Positions 9,691-22,261 are shown, counted from the first letter of the stretch. The stretch is 64,000 nt of DNA from Heracleum sosnowskyi (GCA_030848705.1 CM061237.1:80161910-80225909), one strand, 5' to 3'. Numbers and translations: made by a program. Notes: a model not told the origin generated them from the letters alone.

Positions 9691-12600
9691 TCAGCACAAA
9701 ACTTATGTTGCTTAAGGAAAGAGTTGGGATGGATCAGATGACGAGAAGATCATGGATATCTTGCTTTCATAGCAATCTCTGAAGATGATTCACCTCACAT
9801 ATCTCAGGTATCTTTTCCTTGAACCAATGCAGTATTTAATTCTCAATATTCAAAGCATGTACATGGGAGAACTTATATATGTGTGTATGAATATTTGTAG
9901 AATAAGATTTGCAAGTGAGATAGAAGCTTTCTTAAGAAACAACTCTTAGTTTTAGGGGTTAAGTTTCTGGCACATAAGACCTTAGTAAAGCTAAGTTTCA
10001 GTATCCCTAGTAGAACAAGATTTGCTCATTTATTCTGAATTGTTTGTTAAGGGATAATCAGTTTGAAGGATGGATGAATTACCTTTAGAGTCAGTAGAAT
10101 TTGTAGAACACCAAGCTGTATCTAAAACTGGCTTAGGTAATAGAGAAAGTTAGATGCCATACAACAACAGAATGGATTAGATAGAATTAGTGATTTAATT
10201 GTTAATTCTTTTATTCCATGTGTGCTTAGAAAATTATTGAATATCTGTAAATCTACTTGCTACCTGTTACACTTGTGTATATTGGTTAAAGTAGAAAGTA
10301 CTGAATTTTCTAAAATGCAGAACATGCCTAATTTGCACATCTCTTATCTGCAATGTCAAAATGCTCAATGTATGCCATTTATTCTTATTAACATGTTTGC
10401 TTATTTAAATATTATGAATGCATATCTTAGAATTTGCATTAATCATAGAAAAAGCATGTTTAAGAATTACATTAGAGCAACGACTGCAAGGTCAGTCAGA
10501 GATAAGAATAAGCATGTATAGGTTGAAGCTGTTGTTACCACTTTTAAAAGCAAAATCTCTAATCCATCTGGACCCAAGCAAATAAGTTGGGTACCAAGAA
10601 CTGTCAATCCATTTGTGAGTGCAGGCAAATCAGGTTAATCGATTTATATGCTTTCTTGGTCTTTACTACTGAAGACATATGATCGAAGAAAGATCTTGCC
10701 ATCAAATGTGATTGAGAAAGCTGTTCCGTTAATAATCTTTGGAGATGACAGCAAAGGTTTTCATCACGGGACATGGCTACGTTGGAAATGGAATGTCATC
10801 ATGTTTACAATAATTGGTATCATTGATAACAACTAATAATTGGAGTCAAGGATAACAATTAGAAGCAACTCTCTTGCTGAAGATTCACAGCACAAATCTT
10901 TTTATTCAATAAAGGAGCAGTGTTTTATCCCAAGCAGGAAGGTTGAGAAGCTCTCACCCTTGCATGACAATACAAGGAACTCTTTTCTAAAGATGGTATT
11001 GGTGAGAGGACTGCCTCATCTGGGATTCAAGCTGGATGAAATATATGAGGCATGTCATTAAGGGAAGTCAAAGAAACATCACAGAAAAGCTATAATGTGA
11101 TAAGCATTACTGAGCCGCTTCAGATGATACATATGGAACTCTACGGACTAGTTAATGTCTTATCTACAACAAAGTAAAGATATACTTCAGTGATGGTTGA
11201 TGACTACTCTTAATACAAACTGGTGTTGTTTATTCAATCTGAAGGACAGGATATCACAGATGAGATTAATCACATTTCCATGATAAGTAACAAATACAGG
11301 AAGACCCTGTAATGGCCAATAGAAGCAAACTCTGAATTTCTTTCAGGGGTTTGGAGGAAAATGTTTTACAAGTAAGCATCTTGGCAAGATTGGCAGCTAA
11401 GGCTCTTAAGGATATTTTCCTCGGCTAATCAGTGGAATCTAAAGCCTACGAGGTATATTTGATTAATCAACAAGAGGTGATTGAAAGTCTGAATATGATG
11501 TTCAACAACTCCAAGCTCTCAGCTGTTATGTGTGAAATTAATGGTAATGATTATTCAAATCCAAGCAGTGGTAATGGTAGTTTAACTACACAACTCAATA
11601 CTTCAACAGAGCCACTCAGCAAAGATGAGGATTCTCAGGAAATCCCAGCAACAGCTTAGGGGAAGCAAAAGAAGGATCAATTAGTCAGATCAACACCACA
11701 ATGAATATCTAGAGGACACTTCAAGAACGTATCTGTCAAGACAAATGGTTTAGATTCAATATCATTCCTGATGTCTAGTTCTTAGTGATCCTAGTGGTGG
11801 AGTAAAGACTGGAGCTATAGAGTATGAATGATTATTTTCTTGGTTTTCTTTCTGAAGAAGAAACAAAGAAAGGTAAAGAAGCTCTGATGGATCCAGATTG
11901 GGTGATTGCAAAGCAAAATGAACTCAATCAATCTGAAAGGCAGAAAGTTTGGAAGCTGGTACCCAGGCCTAAGGGAAAATCTATTATTGGAACAAGATGG
12001 GTATCCAGAATACTGGATGAAATTGGCATTGTTATGAGGGACAAGGCCAAACTGGATGCTAGGTTACTATCAGGAAGCAGTATCTAACAAGAAGCACCAG
12101 TGACGAGACTTGAGGATATCAGGATATATCTGGCACCTGCTGCATATTCAAACTTTAATATCTATATGGTGAATATGTTCAAGTGCACTCCTGGTTGGTG
12201 AGATAGTAGAAGAAGTCAATGTACAGCAGCTCCTGGCATTTGTTTTTGCAGATTAATTGGACGTTGTATAACTTCTCTTCACAAGATCACTACAGATTGG
12301 TATGAACCGGTATCAATACTCAAGCAATCGTCAAAGACATGGTATGACACTCTAACTGAACTTTTACAGAATATGAATTTATTAGAGTTGTCATAAGGCA
12401 CAAACATAATGTCATATATGTGCAATGATATCATGATTATATTATATGTTGGTCTACTAACGAAAACTTGTGCAAGAAATTTGCCAAGTCATTGCAGAGA
12501 ATGTACAAGATGAGTATGTTGGGAAAGTTGCAATTCTTTTTGGAATTACTTTGAGCAAGCCAGAAGAATAATTCTTTTAGGAGCACAAGTAAGCCAAAAG

Positions 12601-13230
12601 AGTGATGGCAATAAAAGTAAGTCAAGAATCTTTTGAATGTGCACAATTGAGAAGATTCTAGACATGCCAAGACTCCCTACCAACATCAGCCACTAAAGCT
12701 TGATCAGGACAAATCAGGTAAAAGACAGAAATGACAAGCTAGAGAGGTATGCGTCTCATTAAGTTATTAGCTGCAAATTGACAACACATATTGTATTCTC
12801 AAGTTGCCAATGTGCAAGGTTCCAAGTGGATTTCAAAAATCTAGTCTTATAGTTATCAACATGATTTTAAGATATCTTAAGGGAATACCAAATCTCAGTA
12901 TATGGTACCCTAAAGATACTTGTTAACATGTTTAGCTATTTAGATATAAAATACGCAGGTTGTAAGAAAGACAGGAGAAGCATCTCTGAATGACAGGAGG
13001 AGCATCTCTAGAAGCTGTCAACTTCGTGGAGGAATATTGATTTCTTGTTATTATTTCAGGAAATAACTTTATCTCCAACAACTCTGTGGACCACTCCACG
13101 ACAATGCACCTTGACAACAGGTATCATTTCTTTCGAGAGCATGTCTTCAATTCATAGAGTAACTTGCAGACACACACCTTATTTGAAAATCTCATTTGCA
13201 AGAAACTCTTGAATAAGTTCACAAGTATAA
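9691..13230 (+). pseudogene. Element B gag-pol remnant
   Basis: Fragments in several frames match element A in order. The gag acidic region is at about 9700-9830, the gag C-terminus (SNPSGPKQISWVPR) at 10550-10620, and the protease neighbourhood (FGDDSKGF) near 10740. The integrase zinc module (VRGLPHLGFKLDEIYEAC) is at 10995-11060, the integrase-to-RT linker at 11400-11500, and the RT N-terminus (DPDWVIAKQNELNQSERQKVWKLVPRPKGKSIIG, quoted in part only) at 11880-12000. RT and RNase H traces run from 12100 to 13200. Stops and frameshifts occur every few dozen codons, and the YVDDI region is not intact. The segment cannot encode a working polyprotein. Confidence 0.85.
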
Positions 13231-14404
13231 AATTGTTCATATTTTAAGGACTTGTGAATTTATTTAACATCCAGTCCTCATCTTAATAATTTAGTGCTAA
13301 TATCTAACTCATAGATATTTAGTATTAATTTATTATTATTTATTTAATGAAATTTGAATTATGGAAATTGAAGCAGTTCAATATCTTATTTGCTCCATAA
13401 TTTAAAATACATAAAATAAATATGCAGCATAATTTATTGGATTTTAATTGGTTAATATCATTCAATGATATTTAGTCGATTTTATTCTGAGAAAATTGTG
13501 AATTTTCTGTTAACAATTGATTTTGGTAAATTGTAAAAGATTTATTCAAAATAAAACTTGACAGGAAATACAAGGTTTGAATTTTAGAACATGAACAGGT
13601 TTTAGAATTTGAACAGAAGCAAAAATATCGAATTTAGGAAATTCGATAGTTTTTCAAGTACATAGATAAATCTATCGAAATTTATTTTCGATAGTTTTTG
13701 AAAAGGAAAAGAAAAACTATCGAAAACAATTCTCGATAGTTTTTGAGTTTAATTTAAAATGTATCGAAGTGGATTTACTTTATTCAATATTTAAATCCTC
13801 GATAGATTTTGAAAAATTAAGAAAAATATCGAAGTGAACTTAATTACTTAATATTAAAGTTCTCGATAGTTTTTCCACAAAGGATCCCTCGATAGTTTTT
13901 CAAGCTTTAAAAGGTAACAAGTTCGATAGTTTTTCAGAAAAACTTTTTAAATTCTGATTTTCAAACTCTTCGTTATTTTTCAAAATTTATCGAAGTAAAG
14001 TTGACAGTTTTACCCCCAACTGAAAACCATCGAACATACTATTAAAAAACATCGAACACTGTAAAGACAATATTGCCCCTGTCAATTCAATAAGTATTTA
14101 ACAACCCCTTACGTTTTTTTCTTATTATCAGATCTAAGGGCTTTTGTTTATACTTACTAGAATACATATAACCAAGAACATCACTGCCTCAAGAACTTTT
14201 TTCTAAGAAAACTATTTTCACTATTGTTCTTTAGAAGTTAATTGTTTTCAATTGATTTCTTCAGATAATTCTGATTATTTGTGTTACCAAAAGTAGAGTT
14301 CTTGATAATAGTGATTCGAAGTTGTGTTTTTTTTTTTAAAGAAAAATGGGTAATTTTGTTTTAAGGGTATTTTGTGTAAAGTTTGATTAATTAGTAATAA
14401 TTAA
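13231..14404 (+). repeat. Non-coding region of element B with the CTATCGA/TCGATAG hairpin field
   Basis: No coding frame. About 15 ATCGA-centred motifs lie at 13620-14060, alternating in orientation like those of element A at 1830-2275, to which this region is an inverted copy. Several pairs have arms of 8 to 13 bp around AT-rich loops. The field has stayed recognisable while the neighbouring pol has decayed. Confidence 0.8.
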
Positions 14405-17092
14405 TTAAATTTAATTGGTTTTAGTTTTGGTTTAAAAGTAACCAAGACTAATCATGTCTCGTTTCAAAACTTGCAAGCCATTACGAATTTACAGTTTCGT
14501 GCATGGGCAGAGTTTCTGAACATACGTGCATTAGTGGCATATGCCTTGAGTACTCCCGTAGTCCTTTGCATCGATCAATTGACTGCGTTGTACACAACCG
14601 CCACGGATACAAGTGAGAATAACGTAAGATCCTTCAGTTTTGTTGTGCCAGGGGGCAGAACAATAAGGGTGACGGAACATGACTTTAATAGAATACTACA
14701 TTTTCCTACAGAAAACCATGTTCTGGATCCCAAAACTGAGGAGATACATGCTTTCTTCACTCTCATAAGAAGTCAACAACCTAACTTCTTTGTGGGAGAG
14801 TTCCTTAAGCATTACCTGACATGGGACCACTGGATGAAAGAACATGCATAGATGATGTGCTTTGTTTCTATCCTAGGTTCCTATAGCTAATTCTCAATGA
14901 TATCTTAACAGATGATGAGCGTGAGACATTCGCTGAAGAGGAGACCATGGAGTGCATGAAGATGAAGAGCAATGCAATAACCGCTCTGATAAGAAAGAAT
15001 ATCTTCCAGGGGTACCCACTGTTCAAACTTGAATATCTAAGAACGGTGCCCCTACCACTTCTACCCCCAGGGGAACAGGTAAATGAAGGTAACATTCCTC
15101 AACCTGAACTGGCTCCTGAACCACAACAATGGATGTTGATCCAGAGCCCTCAGTGGCCATCCAGACCATGAGATTGCAACCCACAATCTCTAACCACGGT
15201 CGAAGAGCCTTTGGAAGAGCCAAATGAAACCACAAACGAACCTCCTTACCCTCCTATACCCAATATTCAGACATCCGTGAGTGTAGAGGGAGATAGTGCC
15301 AAAGCAGCACCACATAAGGAGATACGCCATTCAACAACAGCTCTGCCTTACTCTAAAAGGAGAAGAACAGAAAACGAGGCAACTGTTGAAACTTCATTTC
15401 AATCATCCAAAGCGCCCTTTATTGATTTTTCTGATGCTGATTGGGCTACGCTAACGAAAGCTATATCTGAACCAATAGCTCAATCAAGTAAGGAAGAATT
15501 GACGGAAGCAACTGGTGTTCCGACCATATTACGGTCAGGTTCACTGGTTGAAGGTTCTAAGAACCAACGGTCTTCACAGACGTCGAGAGAAGGCTTTGAC
15601 CTAAATGCACAATCTAAAAGGTCATTGTCTACCTCCCCAGATGGAACATATCTGGATCCTGCGGGTAAAGGGTCTGACGTAGGTGCAGATCGGCAACTCG
15701 TTGACAGTGAATCAATTACTATTGAGGAGTCAACTGAGGTGAAGTCTTTACAGACTCACGGGGAAGATTGGGATCTCTGCTGTTAAAAAGAGCCTGTTTC
15801 TAACCCCCTAGAGATTCAAACTCTAGATCCTTCAAAGGATATATCATCTAAGGATGATCAGCAACTTGGTTTAACCAAGGACGGGGACTTGCGAAGCCCC
15901 ATTGCACCACCGGTGACCTCCTTAAGGACGGCTACGGTGTTTTCTTCTGCAGGTACATTGAGCACAAAGGGAATGAGTGAAACAAAAACACTTACACCTG
16001 GCCTGAGTGGGAAAGGAAAAATGAGTGAAACACTAACAGAAACGTTGAGTGTACACCCAGAGCCAAACGTGAGAAGTGACACCCTAACCCTTTCAAATAT
16101 TGAAGATTTGCTATTACCTGGAGGTACATGTTCAATCCACCCTCAAGAAGATTATGGAATATGTTGAGGAACCAACAACCCGGACCTTCACAGCAACAAC
16201 CTGATCCTTCTGCTACCTTTTACAATGAGGATAACTTCATCGAGGATTCCTCAACTAAGGGGGAGAAATTGGAGAAGGGGAAACAAATGAAGTGACTAAT
16301 GAAGGTTGGCAAACAACTGGATGGGGAGTTTGGGAAACCAATGAAGCTATTCCAGTTAGACAGTACTGGATTAAAGACATTGTGCAAGAAGAAGAAAGTG
16401 AGGAGCAATTTGAGATCATGCAAGAGCAACCACTACAGGAGGAGCATGAGTCATATTATCCAGAGCCAAATAGAACATCCTATCTTGGATGATGATATGG
16501 AAGAAGAAGCAAATTCTCTATCACTAAGAGAGAAAGACACCACTGAAGGTGATTCTCATCAAGATCCAAAGAACTACAAAGCTAAATGAACTGCTCCGTG
16601 AGCATGTTAAGGAAATCTTGATGAAGGTCAGTCCAGAGATTACTGAAAACCCTCCTATGGTTAGATTCATGACGAATGACTTGTTCAGAATCTGCTACAT
16701 GACGGAGGACAAACTGAGAGATTACCCAAACGAATATCTAATATCAGTTGAGAAGTATCTTAGATCCACTAGATTCACATCAACGGAGAAGGACAAAAGC
16801 AGCCGACACTCTAAGAAAATATCTTATGGAGAATGTTCCCTACTATAGGAAGAGAGTGGAGAAAGGATTGGAAGTGCTTACCAGACTACCAAACATGCCA
16901 AAGCTAAACAAGAAAGATGTTAACATTGCATGGCTGTGGGCTGGAGTGGGTCAAGAGGTTGGATTTATTGGAAGACACATCCTAGGAGCAATCCTTAAAC
17001 CTGGAGAACCACTGCACTATCTATCAGTGATTGATTATCAAGCTGCTAACTCCGATCCAATGAGCGAAGAAGGTGAGATTGGAATGGACTGA
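14405..17092 (+). pseudogene. Element B accessory ORF, broken copy
   Basis: Aligned to element A, the first codons including the ATG are lost or altered. The N-terminal block is readable at 14471-14840, then about 165 bp are deleted and a TAG follows near 14850. The Pro/Glu-rich region with SKRRRTE is readable at 15211-15786. Further frames at 15889-16167 (Ser/Thr-rich), 16292-16492 (Glu/Gln-rich), 16549-16848 and 16748-17092 (a conserved-looking C-terminal domain: KYLMENVPYYRKRVEKGLEV, LNKKDVNIAWLWAGVGQEV) show what the full gene of A should continue into. Several frameshifts separate them. Function is not recognised. Confidence 0.75.
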
Positions 17093-17312
17093 AAAACAGA
17101 AGCAAAGAACAACAGAACTATTAGCTCAGACAGGAGGAGCAACTTCAATGTGAAAAGGTTTATTGTTTCTTTGATTTATGAAATCTGGAAAGTATATATA
17201 TCTGATCCAGAATGCATTAATATTATTACGCTGTCTTACTTTAAGTAGTTTCATGTTTCCTTAGTTAGTTGAGTTATCCTCGAAGTATTTGCTTGTCGAA
17301 CTCTATCCAATC

Positions 17313-17326
17313 AAATAGGGGGAGAT
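17313..17326 (+). other. Element B polypurine tract
   Basis: AGGGGGAGATT lies directly before the TG of the 3' LTR, the usual copia plus-strand primer site. Confidence 0.9.
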
Positions 17327-18533
17327 TGTAAAGCATAATGTAACATAAGATGTAAAAGAGATAACTACAACTCAACAAAGGACAAGACAGACAATAATAT
17401 TAACAGAAGCACAAGAATCCAGAATCAAAGAAGAAAAGGTAAACACAAAAAATCAAAATACGTTATGTATTCTTGAAGTCCGTAAACAGGTCACGGAAAG
17501 AAGTTCATGAAAATGTTCAAGCCTCAATGACAGCAAAAGAAACAAGACTTTCAAGACGACAGAAGTATGTGAATGATTTAGGGTTAGTACCACAGGATTC
17601 CAGTGATGAAGCAACCAGGACGACAAAGGACTTATCAGCAGCATTGAATTGCAGACATAAAAGAAGAATTTATCAAGTGTTATTCATCTGTGAACCAGAC
17701 CAGTTGCACTAGGTGACGGCACTAAAAGATCAAATTGTTTTATCGTCTCGGAAGAAAATGATACAGTCTGAAACTTAAACACCCTGGAGCTGAATAGATT
17801 TTCTAAAAGGTCAAGGACAAGGAAAATAGTTCCATGGTTTTTCTTTTAAGAAAACCATCGAAGGTGACATAAAGAAATGAAAAGGATGATAAAGTAAAGG
17901 TTTTATCAATTCGATAGTTTTTATATAAAAAATATCGAATAGAATATCTACTTTAGTCATTCGATATTTTTCATTTTAGAAAACAAAAGAATGGAAGTTA
18001 GGTAGTCTTTTGTTCGATAGTTTTATTAAAAAAAAACTATCGAATGGAATATTAATTCTCTCATTCGATAGTTTTCTATTTGAAGGAGCAGGTGAAAAGT
18101 TTATTTGTTTGTCAGGTTGATGAAGATCCAACGGCCAAGATTAATTCAATTAATTTGGTTCGATGGTTTTTCTAAAAACAAAGACTACAATTATACAGAG
18201 AGAGGTAGTGTCTTCCTCAGTCTGGTTATTTTCATAGTAGCAATTACGGAGAGAGAGTTTTGAGCCGGAGAAGATCAGAAAATTTATAGTGCTCAGAATT
18301 CGATCAATGTATTGATTATGAATAGCCTAGAACTCATTGAAGCTAATCTACGGATTAGAAATTGTAGCACCCCTCGAGGTTTATATTTATAAAACAATAT
18401 ATTCCCCGACTCTTGGTTTGGTTTGGTGTGTTTGATTTCGTTATAGAACTGAATGAATTATCCGCGAACGAAATTGAATTATTTGTGAGTATCGTATTCA
18501 ACCCCCCCTTCTACGATACTTCGGGACCTAACA
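17327..18533 (+). repeat. Element B 3' LTR
   Basis: 1207 bp, near identical to 7322-8527: about seven substitutions (for example in the 17415-17670 part) and one A-run indel near 18033 by eye. It carries the same hairpin motifs. Confidence 0.95.
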
Positions 18534-18538
18534 GAAAT
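18534..18538. repeat. Right target-site duplication of element B (GAAAT)
   Basis: This is the second copy of GAAAT; it directly follows the 3' LTR. Confidence 0.95.
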
Positions 18539-19640
18539 GCCCTAACTCATTGCAGTTGTAGCATCTTGATTTGCTTCTATCAATCATGCCAGTCTTGTAG
18601 CCTCCCTTAAAGCCTGTACTAGGTGTATAATTGCTCTTCTGGAATCTGTTGGTTGAGCCCTTGAACTTGTACTTAGGGTTTCTTTTGAAACGAATATGAC
18701 TAAACTTTGCAGCTAAGTACGCCATGGTTTTGTCTTCCATTTGCTCAAGCTCTTCTAGGGTGTAGTAATCACTTTCATCAACACCCAGATTCACAGAATC
18801 CATTTCTGCTTCTATTATCACCTCCTTTCCAGCTCTAGGGGTTTGAACCTGAATCTCAGAAGTTATTGGTTCATCCACTACAAGTGCTGCTGATCTCACA
18901 AGTGCATTGTGCTTGTTCTCCACTGTCCCTGATGCGTAGATTATCACCTTTTGTTCCTGTTCCATCTCATAGGTCTTCAACTTGCCATAGATCATCTCTA
19001 ATGACATCTTTGTGAAGTCAATTCTTTCCCTAATGGATGATGACTTGTGTTCTACATGATGGGGCAGCGTCATCATGAACTTCCTGTTTGATTCTCTCAG
19101 TGGATAGCTCTTTCCTTTCATTGCCAATTCATTGAGAAGCTTAGTATATTTCTCAAAGACCTGAGTTATACTTTCTCCTGGCAGAGACCTAAACGCTTCA
19201 TATTGAGAAGTCAGGATGTCCAATCTGTTTTCATGAACGTCTTCAGTTCCTTCCATTATCAAGTTAATGGTATCCCACATATGTTTCCCGCTTGTACAGT
19301 TCATCAACTGATAGCTCATTTCCTTGTCTGCGGAGTCCGCCAATATTAACATTAAACCGGTATCCAATCGAATCAGTTCTTTGTCAGAATCTGTATATTC
19401 AGTAATATCCTTAGGTTGGGTGCCTTGAGGAATCCTGCTACCATCAGGAGCTGTAGATTCACTAACTGGTTTCATTGGTACAAACGGTTCGTTCTCTAAT
19501 ATGCCAATATACAACGGGTTAGATGCCTTGATAAATAACAGCATCTTCATCTTCCACAAACCGAAATCATCTCTAGTAAACGGGGGAACTTTAATACCAG
19601 CGGTTGTCTTTGGAGCACTAATGGTTTCTGAAAATTTCAA
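18534..19640 (-). CDS. gag: Element A gag, N-terminal part; no ATG at the expected start
   Basis: These 369 codons cover the capsid region (FGLWKMKMLLFIKASNPLY, LTSQYEAFRSLPGE) and the first half of a CCHC zinc knuckle, CYNCNELGHF, at the 3' edge. They correspond to the UBN2-type gag of copia elements and align with the gags of C and H. The frame can be followed back to about 19640, but where C and H have an ATG this copy has none: the first in-frame ATG is near 19550, about 30 codons in. It either starts at a non-AUG codon, makes a shortened product or is dead. Element B cuts the zinc knuckle between its His and last Cys. Confidence 0.88.
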
Positions 19641-19768
19641 ATTGTTTAAAATTCAAGAAATTCCAATTAAATGAAAAATTTTGAAAGTTAAAAAATTTGC
19701 TTCGAATTTTCACGCTACGTTTGATTTTGGTCTCATTCACTGGATCTGATTTGTATATCAATCAAGTA

Positions 19769-19780
19769 GCTCTGATACCA
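19769..19780 (-). other. Element A primer-binding site
   Basis: On the minus strand TGGTATCAGAGC begins two bases after the LTR end and is identical to that of element B. Confidence 0.9.
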
Positions 19781-19782
19781 AT

Positions 19783-20890
19783 TGTTAGGTCCAAAGTATC
19801 GTAGAAGGGGGGGGGGGTTGAATACGATACTCACAAATAATTTAATTTCATTCGCGGATTAATCTTTCAGTTCTATAACGAAATCAAACACACCAAACCA
19901 AATCAAGTTTCGGGGAATATATCTTTTTATAAATATAAACCTCGAGGGGTGCTACAATTTCTAATCCGTAGATTAGCGACAATGAGTTTAAGGTTACACA
20001 AATACAAAACAATGATCAAGTTCTGAGCACTATTAATTTCTCTGATAATTTTCTCCGGCTCTTCTCTCTCTCAGTAATGTCTCTGTGTTGAAATCCTTAA
20101 CTGAAGAAGACACACTCTTCTCTCAGTATTAATTGTAGACTTGAATTGAAAACCATCGAACTAGAATTGAAGAATCAATCCTGGCCGTCCATCTTCAACT
20201 TCAACCTGTAAACAAGAATACTTTTCACCTGCTCCTTAAATAAAAACCATCGAATGGAATTCTTTAATTTACCATTCGATAGTTTTTTAATTAAAACTAT
20301 CGAATACTAAATTAAAGTAATCATGGTTTTCAGTGAATCATCATTACACCATTCGATAGTTTTCTTAATTGAAAAACTATCGAATACTTATTTCTTGTCT
20401 TTTATCAATTAATGATTCCACTGAGCTCCGGGGTGTTTAAGTAATAGAGAGTATCAATTTCTTCCGAGACGATAAAACAACTTGATCTTTTCAGTGTCGT
20501 CACCTAGTGCAACTGGTCTGGTTCACAGATGAATAACACTTAATCAATTCTTATTTTATGTTTTCAATACAATGCTGCTGATACGTCCCTTGTCGTTCTG
20601 GTTGCTTCATCACTGGAATCCCGTGGTACTGAACCCTAAATCATTCACATACTTTTGTCGTCTTCAAAGTCTTGTTTCTATTGCTGTCACTGAGGCTTGA
20701 ACATTTTCATGAACTTTTTTCCGTGACCTGTTTACGGACTTCAAGAATACATAACGTATTTTGATTTTTTGAGTTTACCTTTTCTTCTTTGATTCTGGAT
20801 TCCTGTGCTTCTATTAATACTATTGTCTGTCTTGTCCTTTGTTGAGTTGTAGTTATCTCTTTTACATCTTATGTTACATTATGCTTTACA
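19783..20890 (-). repeat. Element A 5' LTR
   Basis: About 1108 bp. On the minus strand it begins TGTAAAGCATAATG and ends GGACCTAACA, as in element B, but it is shorter and clearly diverged in the middle. ATCGA-centred hairpin motifs cluster at 20150-20390. An 11-base G run (C on the element strand) lies near its 3' end. Confidence 0.92.
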
Positions 20891-22224
20891 ATATCAAGTA
20901 AGACAAGTGAAGGTACCTGACTTGAAGATGTTGATGTTACTTCATCAGTGCTAGCCATGAGAGCTAGGTTGACATATTCTTCTTCATCTTCATCATTAGA
21001 CTCATCCCAACACTTTCCTTCAGCCACATAGGCTCTACCTTGATTCTTCTTAGAGTATCCACCAGTTCCTTTCTCAAATCTCTGAACCTGTTTAGGTCTT
21101 TTGCACTCAGTAGCAAAATGACCAGGTTCACCACAGTTGTAACACTTGAATTTAGATCTATCCACAAATCCAGTCTTGTATCCTCCTTTAAATGAGCTTC
21201 CCACAGCAGCCTTTGATGAGCTTCCCTTGGTGAACTTGGATGCTTGGCCTTGGGGCCTGAATGACCTATCCTTCTTGAACCTAAAGTTCTTGAACTTTTT
21301 GGCCATGTAGGCCATAGTAGGATTGTCCATGCTTTCCAGTTCCTCCATTGTGTAGAAGTCTTCATCTTCCACATCCTTGAGCTGTAGTACTACTTTCTCA
21401 TCATCTTCAACAACCTCTTCTATCTTCAAGGATTGTACAGGGGTTGGTTGTGTGATTTGTAGTGCTTCACTAGGTTATGTGATCCTTGGCACTTGTGCTA
21501 CTAAGGCACTTGACATGTTAGCCATCTTGTTCCTTGTTCCACTTTGTATGGCTCTCTTTTGAAAGAGTTCAAGTTCATAAGATTTCAGAATGCCATAAAG
21601 TGTCTCAAAGGTTATATTGTTGAGATCTCTTCCTTCTCGTATGGTTGTTGTCTTGTGTTCAAGATGATCAGGCAGTGTAAGCAAGAACTTGACATTCAAT
21701 TCTTTTTTGTCATAGTACTTGCCATGTATCTGCAGTTCAGTTAAGAGCTTACTGAACCTTTCAAACATGGAAGTTAAGTCTTCACCAGGCTTGGCCATGA
21801 ACGCCTCATATTGAGATATCAGTATTTGCCTTTGGTTGCCCTTAACTTCTTCACTTCCTTCACAAAGTAAGGCTAACCTGATCCACATCTCCTTGGCTGA
21901 TGTGCAGCTTATCACACTTCCACACATGGCTTTATCCAACGTGAGAGAATCGAGCAAGATGAGTTGCAAGTGATCATCTAGCACCATTTTCTCCTTCTCA
22001 GGTTCCAAAATTTCTGAGGGATCTTTGGGAACCCAATGTGCAGGAATGATTTCACCATTTACTGTTGTGGCTTCAATTTCCTTCCTTGGTATGAAAGGAC
22101 CATTCTCGAGTATACCTGGGTATAGTGGATTCGCAGCTTTGATAAACAACAAGATTTTCTTTTTCCAAATGCTGCAGTTCTCTTTATCAAAAGCTGGGAT
22201 CTTGATACTATTAGATTTCTGCAT
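20891..22224 (-). pseudogene. gag: Element C gag, with one in-frame stop, truncated by element A
   Basis: The ATG is at 22224 (MQKSNSIKIPAFDKENCS). The capsid region is followed by TAA at 21475-21477 after 249 codons. The same frame then stays open to the element A junction and includes the acidic TMEELESMDNPTMAYMAKKF block and a CCHC zinc knuckle CYNCGEPGHFATEC starting near codon 358. Only one nonsense codon therefore separates capsid from zinc knuckle. The remainder of the element lies beyond the left edge because A is inserted here. Confidence 0.88.
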
Positions 22225-22261
22225 TTTCTTCGGGATCTCAGATATGTATGTTAATCTGATT

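Larger units (their letters stand above)
7322..18533 (+). mobile_element. Element B: complete but coding-defective copia element of the same family as A
   Basis: The element is 11.2 kb with LTRs of 1206 and 1207 bp beginning TGTAAAGCATAATG and ending GGACCTAACA, a tRNA-Met type primer site, a GGGGGAGATT polypurine tract and a perfect 5 bp TSD. By eye the LTRs differ at about seven bases and one indel. Internally gag-pol is riddled with stops and frameshifts and much of gag is missing or unrecognisable, while the accessory region is better kept. The mismatch between near-identical LTRs and an old, ruined coding region suggests mobilisation in trans. Confidence 0.95.
1..20890 (-). mobile_element. 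Element A: SIRE/Maximus-like Ty1/copia retrotransposon, 3' end off the left edge, interrupted by element B
   Basis: The element reads on the minus strand: 5' LTR (19783-20890), tRNA-Met type primer site, gag, pol, a non-coding hairpin-rich stretch, and an accessory frame that leaves the window. Gene order protease-integrase-RT-RNase H after gag is that of Ty1/copia, and the 808-codon gag, the LTR ending GGACCTAACA and the extra frame after pol point to the SIRE/Maximus lineage. Element B plus one 5 bp target-site copy (7317-18533) splits gag; removing it rejoins the frame exactly. The 3' LTR and its target-site copy lie beyond the left edge, so the age of A cannot be estimated here. It sits inside the gag of element C. 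Confidence 0.9.
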
